Source: Cellulomonas sp. SLBN-39 (GTDB taxonomy: Bacteria; Actinomycetota; Actinomycetes; Actinomycetales; Cellulomonadaceae). From it: DNA of 64,000 nt. How positions within the stretch are numbered: the stretch's first letter is position 1; each line of letters opens with the position of its first letter. The notes under the pieces are model-generated. The model ran no database searches. It saw only the letters and a program-made list of their open reading frames with translations, and was not told the DNA's origin. A program made the translations under genes and the position numbers. Location: NCBI RefSeq assembly GCF_006715865.1, contig NZ_VFOA01000001.1:930001-994000 (forward strand), written 5' to 3'. Shown one piece after another: positions 20,923-28,669 of the stretch.

Positions 20923-21504
20923 GTGACCGCCACGCTCATCGGGTACGCGCGGTGCTCGACCGCGGCCCAGGACCTGACCGCCCAACGCACCGCCCTCGAG
21001 GCCATAGGCGTACCCCCGGGCCGGGTCTACGTCGACCAGGGCATGACCGGCACGAACCGCGACCGCCCCGGACTGCGCCAGGCCCTGGCCGCGACCCGCA
21101 CCGGCGACACCCTCGTGGTCACCAAACTCGACCGCCTCGCCCGGTCCATCCGCGACGCGCACGACATCGTCGACGAGCTCACCGCCGCCGGCGTGCGCCT
21201 GCAGATCGGCGCCTCCGTCCACGACCCCCACGACCCCGTCGGCCGACTCCTGCTCAACGTGCTGGCCATGGTCGCCGAGTTCGAGGCCGACCTCATCCGG
21301 TCCCGCACGCGCGAGGGCATAGCGATCGCCAAGGCCAAGGGCAAGCTCAAGGGCCGGGCACCCAAGCTCTCCCCCACCCAAGAACGCCACCTCGTCGACC
21401 TGCACGCCGCCGGCGGGCACACCTCCGCCGAGATCGCCGAGCTCTTCGGCGTCTCACGCGCGACCGTCTACCGCGCCATCGGGCGGACCCGGGACTCGTC
21501 GTGA
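20923..21504 (+). CDS. Small serine recombinase (resolvase/invertase)
   Basis: 193 aa, typical of TnpR/Hin-type enzymes. Catalytic Ser12 in IGYARCSTAAQDLTAQ, YVDQGMTGTNRDRPGL, the VVTKLDRLARSI motif, the long E-helix (VLAMVAEFEADLIRSRTREG) and a C-terminal HTH (HTSAEIAELFGVSRATVYRAI). The GTG at 20923 is chosen because the family N-terminus begins there. No partner transposase of the Tn3 type is seen nearby, so it may act on an invertible segment or be a relic of a lost transposon. Confidence 0.93.
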   Translation: MTATLIGYARCSTAAQDLTAQRTALEAIGVPPGRVYVDQGMTGTNRDRPGLRQALAATRTGDTLVVTKLDRLARSIRDAHDIVDELTAAGVRLQIGASVHDPHDPVGRLLLNVLAMVAEFEADLIRSRTREGIAIAKAKGKLKGRAPKLSPTQERHLVDLHAAGGHTSAEIAELFGVSRATVYRAIGRTRDSS

Positions 21505-21513
21505 TTCGCGGGG

Positions 21514-21981
21514 CTACTCGGCCCGCTTGGCTCTGAGTTCCTGCTCGACAGAAGCAGTCACCCGGCTCTTGAGATCCAGGAGGCCCGCTCGCTGCTCGGG
21601 CGTGAACGGGCTCCGGGAAGCCGCCGGCTTCGCGCTCCGGCCAAGATGGGCTGCCCCCTCTGCAAGCGTCTCGCGGTGCGTCGATGCAGGACGATCGCCT
21701 TGGTCAGAGCCTGGACGGGACGAGGGGGCCCTGTCGAGTGCACTGAGCAGAACGAGCGGCGTGGCGGTCTCGTGAGCCCGGATGGCCTCCCGGAGGAGCT
21801 CACCGGGTCCGATGATCGGGATCGTGGTCACCTCACCCTGAGCCTCGTCCACCACGACAACGAGCGCGTCCTCGCCCGTGGCGCGAGCAGCCAAGCGCCG
21901 TGAGTCAGCTACGAATCGGAGGGCACCCTTGCCACGCCGATGCGTGAAGACCTCGCCCGTGGGGGTCTTGCGTACGATCAT
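21514..21981 (-). CDS. Hypothetical 155-aa protein, last gene of a three-gene island operon
   Basis: Starts at an ATG (with GGGGAGGTG upstream) that overlaps the stop of the preceding gene by ATGA, so translation is coupled. The N-terminal ~85 residues look folded (MIVRKTPTGEVFTHRRGKGA, then LVVVVDEAQGEVTTIPIIGP). The middle is a polar linker, and the end is charged and helical (LLDLKSRVTASVEQEL). No signal peptide and no family I can name. The larger ORF that begins at 22062 reads into the upstream gene and is not the start. Confidence 0.7.
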   Translation of the reverse strand: MIVRKTPTGEVFTHRRGKGALRFVADSRRLAARATGEDALVVVVDEAQGEVTTIPIIGPGELLREAIRAHETATPLVLLSALDRAPSSRPGSDQGDRPASTHRETLAEGAAHLGRSAKPAASRSPFTPEQRAGLLDLKSRVTASVEQELRAKRAE

Positions 21982-22445
21982 GTGGACACCTCCCCGTTCA
22001 GCAGCATATCGATCGCGACCGCCACCAGGCTCTTCTGGACGCTGTTGGTCGCCTCGACCCACAGTGCCTCCAGGAAGTCCTTCCCCGCATCGGGATCCCG
22101 TCGAAGTTCAACCATGTGACCGATGGCCCAGGTGTACATGGCCCACCAGTGTGTCGCCGCGGAGTCGTCCAACTCGTCCTGCCTGCGGCGCTGCGCGTCC
22201 TCAAGGGCGTCCTGGCGACGCTGCAACGCGACGGCCTCCTCGGCGGCGCGAGCCGTCTCAGCCTCCCTCCGATCATGTCGTGCCCTGAGCAGGACACCGA
22301 TGAGCGCCAGCACAGCCGCAATCAGGGCGGCGAGGCCGCCGACCGCCGAGGACGTCCAGAATTCCGCCCACCACGCTCCCGATCCGAGCACAGTCGCCGG
22401 ATCGGTCGTTGGCGAAGGACTCGGCGCCACGAACCCGGCCAGCAT
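21978..22445 (-). CDS. Hypothetical membrane protein with cytoplasmic coiled coil
   Basis: 155 aa. Short N-terminal outside segment, one membrane helix at about residues 33-53 (VGGLAALIAAVLALIGVLL), then a strongly charged heptad-like stretch (RRQDALEDAQRRRQDELDD) and a C-terminal helical part. ATG with GGAGG about 8 bases upstream. Lies 33 bp after the Cys-rich gene and overlaps the next gene by 4 bases. Function unknown; such a layout suits an anchor or scaffold. Confidence 0.72.
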   Translation of the reverse strand: MLAGFVAPSPSPTTDPATVLGSGAWWAEFWTSSAVGGLAALIAAVLALIGVLLRARHDRREAETARAAEEAVALQRRQDALEDAQRRRQDELDDSAATHWWAMYTWAIGHMVELRRDPDAGKDFLEALWVEATNSVQKSLVAVAIDMLLNGEVST

Positions 22446-22478
22446 CCCTACCGCCTCCGTCCTCGATGGCTCTCGAGA

Positions 22479-22694
22479 TCACGTGGTGTGGCAGGTGGGC
22501 GCGCATTGCGCGCACCCGTTGACGTCGTTGTAGTACAGCTTGGCCGCCTGGACAGCCCCGGCGCAGGTCGCGTGGTAGCCGAGGCTGAGCTGGTTCACGG
22601 GGTCCGGCAGACACCTCTTCGTCGACGCGGTGTCGTGGACCTCGTGGTCTCTGCTGCCCGGCTGGGCGTTCTTGTTGACGCAGAAGTACGGCAT
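22479..22694 (-). CDS. Small Cys-rich protein, first gene of the island operon
   Basis: 71 aa from an ATG with a strong GGGGGAG ribosome site. Pattern: CVNKNAQPGSRDHEVH, one Cys-Leu-Pro (KRCLPDPVN), LGYHATCAGAVQAAKLYY, and an ending NGCAQCAPTCHTT. I recall small bacterial hypothetical proteins with the same VNKNAQ...DHEVH...NGCxxC...CHT layout, but no function. The C-x-x-C/C-H tail could bind zinc. The strong ribosome site and conserved pattern make it a real gene despite its size. Confidence 0.72.
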   Translation of the reverse strand: MPYFCVNKNAQPGSRDHEVHDTASTKRCLPDPVNQLSLGYHATCAGAVQAAKLYYNDVNGCAQCAPTCHTT

Positions 22695-22850
22695 GCCGGC
22701 TCCCCCCTGAGCTCACCGTGCACGTCGTCGTGCTCGGTCGAAAACGACGCTGACACCACGAACCGTGGCAGCGCAACCATGCGCCCGGGTGACTCTGGGG
22801 CCCGAGCCCCACGCAGGCGCCTCGTCGACCTCTAGTCGATCACCTGGGTC

Positions 22851-22878
22851 TCTCGGCCGACCTGCAGGTCGGCCGAGA
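22851..22878. repeat. 28-bp perfect palindrome in the 330-bp spacer before the IS element
   Basis: Each half is 14 bases with no loop: CTCGGCCGACCTG plus a flanking T, then the complement. It sits about 155 bp upstream of the Cys-rich gene start and 145 bp before the IS. No gene ends here on either strand, so a terminator role is doubtful; a protein-binding or recombination site fits better. The rest of 22695-23024 shows only a small CCACG-AAC-CGTGG repeat and no convincing gene. Confidence 0.55.
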
Positions 22879-23024
22879 CGCGGGCGTACCCGAGCAAGGT
22901 CATGACCCCGGACCGTACGGAACTCGTCGATGAGTGGCCGCCAGCCACACTGGTTCAGGCCACGAGTTCCGGCCACCTGCGCCCGGGCGTGTCGCGTGGC
23001 CGGCCGCCGGTGGCCGGAACCGAC

Positions 23025-23048
23025 GGCGGTCTCAACCGATCAACGCAC
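23025..23048 (+). repeat. IS30-family left terminal inverted repeat
   Basis: 24 bp beginning GGCGGTCTCAACCGATCAAC, exact complement of the right end. Confidence 0.9.
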
Positions 23049-23080
23049 ACGGCAGGATCGTGCGCGGGAGGTCGTGAGCG

Positions 23081-24280
23081 TTGGTGCTGGTGGGAGCGGT
23101 TGAGGATCGGGTGTGGGCGGGGTGGCGTGCGGGAGAGTCGCTGCGCTCGATCGCGCAGGCCACGGGGAGCCATCGGGAGGTCGTGCGCCGGCTGCTGGTG
23201 GCTCATGGCGGGGTACGTCCGCCGGTGCGTCGTCGTGATCCGAGACGACTGAGCGTGCAGGACAGGGAGGCGATCTCGCGGGGTCTGGCGGCGGGCTTGT
23301 CGTGCCGGCAGATCGCTGCGGGGTTGGGTCGGCCGCCGTCGACTGTGTCGCGCGAGGTGGCACGCAACGGCGGCCGAGCCGCATACCGGGCGGTCGATGC
23401 TGAGACGTCAGCGCAGGAGCGATCGCGTCGACCGAAGCCGACCAAGTTCGCGGTGAACGCCGCGCTGGCCGAGGTGGTGCGCGCGAGGCTGAAGCTGGAC
23501 TGGTCGCCGCAGCAGATCGCCGCGTGGCTGGCTCGCCACTACCCGGACCCGTCGATGCAGGTCAGCCACGAGACGATCTACCGCAGCGTGTACGTCGCGG
23601 CCCGCCGCGAGCTCGGCGTCAACGCCTCGCGGCATCTGCGCACCGGTCGCCCCATGCGTCGTCCGCGGATGGTGCGCCGACCTGACGGGCGCGGCCGGCT
23701 GCGGAACATGACCTCAATCCACGATCGCCCGATGGAGGTCAACACCCGCACGGTGGCCGGCCATTGGGAGGGTGACCTGGTGATGGGTCGCAGGCCCAGC
23801 GCAGTGGCCACCCTCGTCGAGCGGCAGACTCGCTACCTGCGTCTGGTGCGGCTGCCTGACGGGTTCAAAGCCGACGAGGTCCGAGACCGGCTGGCGGCCG
23901 AGCTCGAGCAGATCCCGCGCTGGATCCGGCTGTCGCTGACCTGGGACCGCGGCCGGGAGATGGCCGAGCACCAGGAACTGACGACAACCAGCGGGATGCC
24001 GGTCTACTTCTGCGACGCTCGCAGCCCGTGGCAGCGCGGCACGAACGAGAACACCAACCGGTTGCTGCGCCAGTACCTAGCCAAGGGCGCCGACCTGCGC
24101 ACCCTGACCCAACGCGACCTCGACGACATCGCGGCACGGATCAACGCCCGACCCCGCCGCGTGCTCGGCTGGGACAGCGCACAGGAGCGCTACCTATACC
24201 TGGTCCGTGCGCACCACGCCACATCCCTGGCGACCGCGTGCGCTACCGTCCAGCCGACGGACGGTGCGTTGATCGGTTGA
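23081..24280 (+). CDS. IS30-family transposase
   Basis: 399 aa. Two N-terminal helix-turn-helix regions (SIAQATGSHREVVRRLL; CRQIAAGLGRPPSTVSREV, the IS30 signature), then a DDE integrase core: HWEGDLVMG (first Asp), LSLTWDRGREMAEHQEL (second Asp) and SPWQRGTNENTNRLLRQY (Glu). Full length and uninterrupted. Start is approximate; a GTG or ATG near 23081 precedes the first HTH. Confidence 0.95.
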   Translation: MVLVGAVEDRVWAGWRAGESLRSIAQATGSHREVVRRLLVAHGGVRPPVRRRDPRRLSVQDREAISRGLAAGLSCRQIAAGLGRPPSTVSREVARNGGRAAYRAVDAETSAQERSRRPKPTKFAVNAALAEVVRARLKLDWSPQQIAAWLARHYPDPSMQVSHETIYRSVYVAARRELGVNASRHLRTGRPMRRPRMVRRPDGRGRLRNMTSIHDRPMEVNTRTVAGHWEGDLVMGRRPSAVATLVERQTRYLRLVRLPDGFKADEVRDRLAAELEQIPRWIRLSLTWDRGREMAEHQELTTTSGMPVYFCDARSPWQRGTNENTNRLLRQYLAKGADLRTLTQRDLDDIAARINARPRRVLGWDSAQERYLYLVRAHHATSLATACATVQPTDGALIG

Positions 24281-24287
24281 GACCGCC
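24264..24287 (-). repeat. IS30-family right terminal inverted repeat
   Basis: 24 bp, exact inverse of 23025-23048; includes the transposase stop codon. Confidence 0.9.
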
Positions 24288-24476
24288 ACCGTTAGCGGTC
24301 GTTTTCGGCTTACGGCGTGACGTCGCACCAAGCAGGCGCCGGGAGCCACCCTCCTGCTGAACTGGTCAGCCGGACCTGGAGCGGCAGATGCCGCCACCCT
24401 TGACCACCGTCAGCCGGACGCGGCTTCTCACTCAGGCTGCGACTCTCGAGACCGATGGGACGAGAAAGGGGGTTCC

Positions 24477-25013
24477 ATGTCGATCTCTGCTGTCGTGCTG
24501 CCTGCTAGCCCACGTCCACCAGCTCCCCGCCCGCCGGACAGCGGTGCTACGGGGACGGGCCGCATCGTCCTGACCGACAGCGGGCGGACGCGCCTTGCGC
24601 AGGCCGATATCCGTCCCGCGCGCAACGCGCAGGAGTCCCGCCTGCTCGCCGAGATGACCGCCACTGACCAACCCGGACGGGCGTCACAGCTGCTGCGGCG
24701 GCTGAGCGGAGACGAGTCCCTCGGCGCACCGGACTACGTCGCGGTCCGCTCTGGAGCGGAGGTGACACCCGCCTTCGCCGGTGGAGGAACCGTCTGGGGC
24801 GTGACCTTCGACGACACCCAGATGACGTTCTTCGGCGCCGGTGAACCGCCGGAAGCAGCGAAGGGCGTGGCCATCATCTTCGGCGCCGAGACAACGCCAC
24901 CCGACCAGGACACGTTGACGCGTTGGGCGATGTCCTGGCTGACAGAGCACCTCGACGACGCGCCGATCGGAGGCGGCCAATGGAACCGCCCGCTGATCGA
25001 TATCACAGCGTGA
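24477..25013 (+). CDS. Hypothetical 178-aa protein in the island
   Basis: ATG with a clear AAAGGGGG ribosome site. A Pro-rich N-terminus (~30 aa) precedes a soluble domain without membrane segments: helical region RNAQESRLLAEMTATD, a beta-rich stretch (GGGTVWGVTFDDTQMTFFGA) and a final helix (LTRWAMSWLTEHLDD). I recognise no family. It starts 190 bp after the IS on the same strand; that spacer holds no gene I can support. It is convergent with the secreted protein gene that follows. Confidence 0.68.
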   Translation: MSISAVVLPASPRPPAPRPPDSGATGTGRIVLTDSGRTRLAQADIRPARNAQESRLLAEMTATDQPGRASQLLRRLSGDESLGAPDYVAVRSGAEVTPAFAGGGTVWGVTFDDTQMTFFGAGEPPEAAKGVAIIFGAETTPPDQDTLTRWAMSWLTEHLDDAPIGGGQWNRPLIDITA

Positions 25014-25049
25014 TCGTGGGGGCGCAATATGCGCCCCCACGATCATTTC

Positions 25050-26381
25050 CTAGTACAGATAGGCCGCACCCGCGTCCGTGAGTACACCGTCCTTGAACGG
25101 TGCCCCGACGACCGGTCGACTCGGCGCTGACCCCGGCAAGCCAACAGACGACCCGAACTTGTCGCCCGTGACCGTATCGCCGGCCGTGTAGGTATCAGTG
25201 AATACCCACAGGGCAGTGACCGATGACCGGGTCCATCGGTAAACGGCGCCCCCTCCCGCCGCCCCGGTCGTCGAGCCGTCCGGCGCACCCGCAATCATGG
25301 TGAGGCCGTCTGGCGAGATCTCGACCGAGTACCCCATCTGCCGATTCGGGGTGGCGGTGGTCGCAGAACGAGTCACCAGTGAAGGTGTACCCCAACTCGC
25401 ACCTGAGAACCGATACGTGTAGATTCCGCCTGCGACATATGAGCCATTCACGACGCCTAGGCTAGGGGCCCCGACGACGAGGGCGCTTCCATCGCCGGAA
25501 AGAGATAGAGAGTCACGGTACCCAAAGTCGGTGAGGGCGTTGTCGCCTGCAGGAGAAGCGAGCGCTGCCTGATAGATCCAGGAGCTCGCCGAGGCCGGGC
25601 GTCTGAACGTGTGGACGTAGGGGCGACGAGTCGTCGTCGACCCGGATACCGTCTTGTAGTACGGCTGGCCAACGGCCGCCACGGTCCCATCGCCAGAGAT
25701 GGCGACCGTTGATCCACACAGGCCGCCGGTCGCAGCCGCGCACGTCGTAGTGGTGTTCAAGGTCCAGCTCGTCGCACCAACAGGCTTCGAGAAGAAGTAT
25801 GCGGCGCCGTTGCAGGTGCTCCACTCAGCGCACGGAGCCCCGACCACGAAGTGCCTGCCATCGTTCGACACGTCGATCGCGTCGCCGAAACTCGTGCCGG
25901 TGCCGGTCGGAGATGGGATGATCTGTTCCTGCACCCAACCGGAATCAGCCCGGGTGAATACGTACACCAGGCCAGGCCCTACCCGGTTGGATGAATTGAG
26001 GGGAGCGGCCGCAATGATAGCCGTTGACCCATCACCCGAGAGTGCCAACGAGTACCCGAAGCGATCGGTCGCAGTCCCACCATCGTCTGGCTGGATATCG
26101 GCCTGAGCGGCCCATGTCGTACCCGGTCCAGAGTTGCTGAAGACCCTCACGCGGCCAGCGAAGGTAACCGTCGGCGGCGACGTCGAGCCAACCAGCGACA
26201 GGGTCCCATCGCTTGACACAGCGACAGATCCACCAAATCGCTCGCTAGTCGAGGGGGCGCTGGATACCAATTTCGTGGCATCCGTGATCGTCGCTGCGGA
26301 CGCCGGGAGCGCAACTAGGGACAAACCCAATGATGCCGCCCCACATACAGCAATTGCGCGCAAGCGCGTGCGAGTTCTCAA
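25050..26381 (-). CDS. Secreted FG-GAP/integrin-alpha-like repeat protein
   Basis: 443 aa. Classical signal peptide (basic RTRTRLR, hydrophobic core, cleavage after ASAA) and then six or seven repeats of the form DxFGxSxAxSxDGxxxxVGAP...G.VYVF, for example DRFGYSLALSGDGSTAIIAA and DKFGSSVGLPGS. These form an extracellular beta-propeller. TTG start with GGGGG upstream. The DNA is visibly richer in A and T than the surroundings, which suggests transfer. Possible roles are adhesion or binding of a surface ligand. Confidence 0.82.
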   Translation of the reverse strand: MRTRTRLRAIAVCGAASLGLSLVALPASAATITDATKLVSSAPSTSERFGGSVAVSSDGTLSLVGSTSPPTVTFAGRVRVFSNSGPGTTWAAQADIQPDDGGTATDRFGYSLALSGDGSTAIIAAAPLNSSNRVGPGLVYVFTRADSGWVQEQIIPSPTGTGTSFGDAIDVSNDGRHFVVGAPCAEWSTCNGAAYFFSKPVGATSWTLNTTTTCAAATGGLCGSTVAISGDGTVAAVGQPYYKTVSGSTTTRRPYVHTFRRPASASSWIYQAALASPAGDNALTDFGYRDSLSLSGDGSALVVGAPSLGVVNGSYVAGGIYTYRFSGASWGTPSLVTRSATTATPNRQMGYSVEISPDGLTMIAGAPDGSTTGAAGGGAVYRWTRSSVTALWVFTDTYTAGDTVTGDKFGSSVGLPGSAPSRPVVGAPFKDGVLTDAGAAYLY

Positions 26382-26690
26382 GATTCCCCCTGCGATTCCA
26401 GAATTCGGCGCACATGCAGAATTCTCCTCGTGAGCCGGCGATGGCCGACGGAACTACGATACGCCTGCCTAGGCCATGCGGGGTAGGACGCTTGCGGTCG
26501 ATTACGTGGTGCCGCGACGGACGACCAACGAAGTCTCCGCATTCCGGCATATACGACAGTTCATGACATCAACCGCATATCGCAGAGTGCTGAACAGGTC
26601 CAGCGCCACGGTTCGCCGTCAGAGCAGTCTCAGGGCCCGGCGGCCCGTACGCTTCGGGAGCTCGTCGTCGATGACGGCCTGGGGCGCGTT
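26382..26690. other. 309-bp spacer without a supported gene
   Basis: A/T-rich for this genome, with motifs such as CATATACGAC and CATATCG. It must hold the promoter of the secreted repeat protein and the 3' side of the next minus-strand gene. No stem-loop terminator or ORF with a ribosome site stands out. Base composition returns to the chromosomal norm near 26640, which I take as the right edge of the island. Confidence 0.5.
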
Positions 26691-26954
26691 CTACAGCACC
26701 CAGATCGTGTGCCCGGACCGGTCCCGCAGCGCGTCGTCCGGCGCGCCGAGCACGTCGCGGACCCAGGTCACGGACAGGTGCCCCTCGGCCGCGATCGTGT
26801 CGGCCGACGCACCGCGATGCGCTGCGAGGAGCACGCCGGCCCTGATCTGCTCGAGGTCCTCCTCCGTCACGGGGCGGCCCGCCTGCTGACGAGCGGCGAC
26901 CGCACCCACGGCTGCCGTCAAGGCGGCCAACGCGTCCTCGGCGCCGTTCTCCAC
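26691..26954 (-). CDS. Small HTH-like hypothetical protein
   Basis: About 87 aa if the GTG at 26954 is used (ribosome site weak; a GTG at 26996 would add 14 residues). Helical throughout: DALAALTAAVGAVAARQQ, EEDLEQIRAGVLLAAHRGA, then DTIAAEGHLSVTWVRDVLG, which reads like a helix-turn-helix. Divergent from the MFS gene, so it may regulate it. Confidence 0.6.
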   Translation of the reverse strand: MENGAEDALAALTAAVGAVAARQQAGRPVTEEDLEQIRAGVLLAAHRGASADTIAAEGHLSVTWVRDVLGAPDDALRDRSGHTIWVL

Positions 26955-27021
26955 CTGTCGACGGTAGCCCCGCTGGCTCCGCTGCTGGGGGCACACCCAC
27001 CGGGCCGGGGTGCGCGTCTCG

Positions 27022-27027
27022 TACGGT
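27022..27027 (+). promoter_or_regulatory. Putative -10 element (TACGGT) of the leaderless MFS gene
   Basis: TACGGT is 7 bases before the GTG at 27035. This decides the start: the GTG at 27029 would lie only 1 base from the hexamer. Confidence 0.45.
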
Positions 27028-27034
27028 CGTGCCC

Positions 27035-28270
27035 GTGGTGACCGGGACCGCGGGTGCGGGGCGTGCGGCGTGGCGGGTCGTGCTCGGGCTGGGTGTGGTG
27101 TCGCTGGCCGCGGACATGGTGTACGAGGGTGCGCGGTCGGTGACGGGTCCGCTCCTGGCGCTGCTCGGGGTGCCGATGCTCCTCGCCGGGCTGGTCACCG
27201 GGGCAGGCGAGGCCGCCGCGCTCGTGCTGCGTCTGCCGTTCGGTGCCCGCGCGGACCGTGCCGGCCGGTACTGGCCGACGACGCTGACCGGGTACGCCCT
27301 GACCGCGGTCGGCGTGCCGCTGCTGGCGCTGACCCCGCTGCTCGGCGCGGCCGGCGCGGGCGTGGCCTGCGCGCTGCTGCTGCTCGAGCGGGTCGGCAAG
27401 GCGGTGCGCAGCCCGTCGAAGTCGGTGCTGCTGGCCCGCGCGGCCGAGCAGGTCGGGCTCGGCCGCGGGTTCGGCGTGCACAAGGCCATGGACCAGGTCG
27501 GCGCGTTCGTCGGGCCGCTGCTCGTCGCCGGGGTCCTCGCCCTGACCGGGTCCCTCGTGCCGGCACTGGCCGTGCTGGCCGTTCCCGGCACGATCGCGAT
27601 GGTCCTGCTCGTCGCGGTCCGCCGCCTCGCCCCGGACGACGTCCCACCCGATCCCGCCACCCCGCCAGGCCCGACCAGCACCAGCGCGACGCGACGGTCC
27701 TGGCTCGGCCCGGCCCGGGAGCTGCCGCGCCCGTTCTGGCTGTTCGCGGCCGCCGCGGCCGCCGTCGGTGCCGGCCTGACGACGTTCGCGGTGATCTCCT
27801 ACCACCTGGTCGACCAGGGACTCCTCCACGCGACGCTCGTCCCCGTCGTGTACGCAGGCGCCATGCTCGCCGCCGCGATCGGCGCCCTGGTCGTCGGTGT
27901 CGTGCACGACCGCGTCGGCCCCCGTGCGGTCCTCGTGGTCCCGGCACTCGTCGCGACCGTGCCACCGCTCGCCTTCGCCCCCACGCTGCCGGCCGTCCTG
28001 GTCGGGGTCGCCGCCTGGGGCCTGGCCGGCGGGCTGCTGGACTCGACCGTCAAGGCACGCGTCGCCGAGCTCGTGCCCCCCGGGCGCCGGGCCACCGCCT
28101 ACGGCTGGTTCGCCGCCGTGCAGGGCCTCGCCGCCGTCGCCGGCGGCGGCCTCGCCGGCGCCCTGGCCACCGACGCACCCCAGGCCCTGACAGCCACCGT
28201 CGCGCTCCTGCAGGTGATCGCGTCCATCCTCATGGTCGCCGCTGCGACGAGCGCGCGCGCCCGGCCCTGA
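27035..28270 (+). CDS. MFS transporter
   Basis: 411 aa, about 12 hydrophobic helices in two halves. The first half shows SLAADMVYEGARSVTGPLL and the loop LPFGARADRAGRYWP (motif A type, G-x-x-x-D-R); the second half starts after a Pro/Thr-rich central loop near residue 210. VGKAVRSPSKSVLLARA is typical of a group of uncharacterised actinobacterial exporters. Substrate unknown. Confidence 0.88.
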   Translation: MVTGTAGAGRAAWRVVLGLGVVSLAADMVYEGARSVTGPLLALLGVPMLLAGLVTGAGEAAALVLRLPFGARADRAGRYWPTTLTGYALTAVGVPLLALTPLLGAAGAGVACALLLLERVGKAVRSPSKSVLLARAAEQVGLGRGFGVHKAMDQVGAFVGPLLVAGVLALTGSLVPALAVLAVPGTIAMVLLVAVRRLAPDDVPPDPATPPGPTSTSATRRSWLGPARELPRPFWLFAAAAAAVGAGLTTFAVISYHLVDQGLLHATLVPVVYAGAMLAAAIGALVVGVVHDRVGPRAVLVVPALVATVPPLAFAPTLPAVLVGVAAWGLAGGLLDSTVKARVAELVPPGRRATAYGWFAAVQGLAAVAGGGLAGALATDAPQALTATVALLQVIASILMVAAATSARARP

Positions 28271-28407
28271 TGGTGGGTCGATGCGCGCTGGCGGCCGGGT
28301 GGCGGGCCGCCATCTCGGGCGGCACGCGCTGCCCGACCCCGGCGTGCGGGCTCGGGCAGCGCGTGCGAGCGTGGCAGGGACAGCCCAGCCGACCAGAGAG
28401 GTCGATC

Positions 28408-28587
28408 ATGAGCGACCCCACCACCGGATACGACCCCCAGGAAGACCCGGACTCCGACCCGCAGATGCTGAACCCGCGGGAGGGCGCTCAGGCCTCCGCG
28501 GGAGCCGCCCCGGACGCTGACGGCGATCCGGATGCCGACCCGGACGCCCTCAATCCCCGGGCGGACGAGCCCACTGCCGGCGGCTGA
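28408..28587 (+). CDS. Small acidic hypothetical protein
   Basis: 59 aa, strongly acidic with almost no hydrophobic core, so probably disordered. Contains two near copies of the same motif: DPDSDPQMLNPR and DPDADPDALNPR. ATG with AGAGAGG about 7 bases upstream. Lies next to a Mn-catalase and other stress-type genes. Confidence 0.65.
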   Translation: MSDPTTGYDPQEDPDSDPQMLNPREGAQASAGAAPDADGDPDADPDALNPRADEPTAGG

Positions 28588-28598
28588 CCGCCGGGGCC

Positions 28599-28630
28599 GC
28601 GCCGGCACGGCCGATACCGGGTGCCGGCGC
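28599..28630. terminator. Hairpin terminator between convergent genes
   Basis: 10-bp perfect arms 28599-28608 and 28621-28630, 12-base loop, between the acidic protein gene and the Mn-catalase gene. Confidence 0.65.
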
Positions 28631-28669
28631 GCACGTGCCCGTCGGGACCCGGCGGCCGCCGCGTGCCCC

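Larger units (their letters stand above)
23025..24287 (+). mobile_element. Complete IS30-family insertion sequence
   Basis: 1263 bp bounded by perfect 24-bp inverted repeats at 23025-23048 and 24264-24287, enclosing one transposase gene. The bases just outside are AC on both sides, compatible with a 2-bp target duplication. The transposase stop lies inside the right repeat, as is common in compact IS elements. The element looks intact and may be mobile. Confidence 0.92.

Noticed and set aside
22902-23024. Possible plus-strand gene fragment (ATG at 22902) interrupted by the IS
   Set aside because: No ribosome site, and the continuation after 24288 does not resemble a coding sequence.
22739-24307. 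Inverted 10-mers CGAAAACGAC (22739-22748) and GTCGTTTTCG (24298-24307) outside the IS
   Set aside because: Only 10 bp and not linked to an enzyme; could be chance.
20679-26690. Integration-site direct repeats or a tRNA target at the island borders
   Set aside because: I searched both edges by eye and found neither a tRNA-like 3' end nor a matching repeat, so no att sites are claimed.
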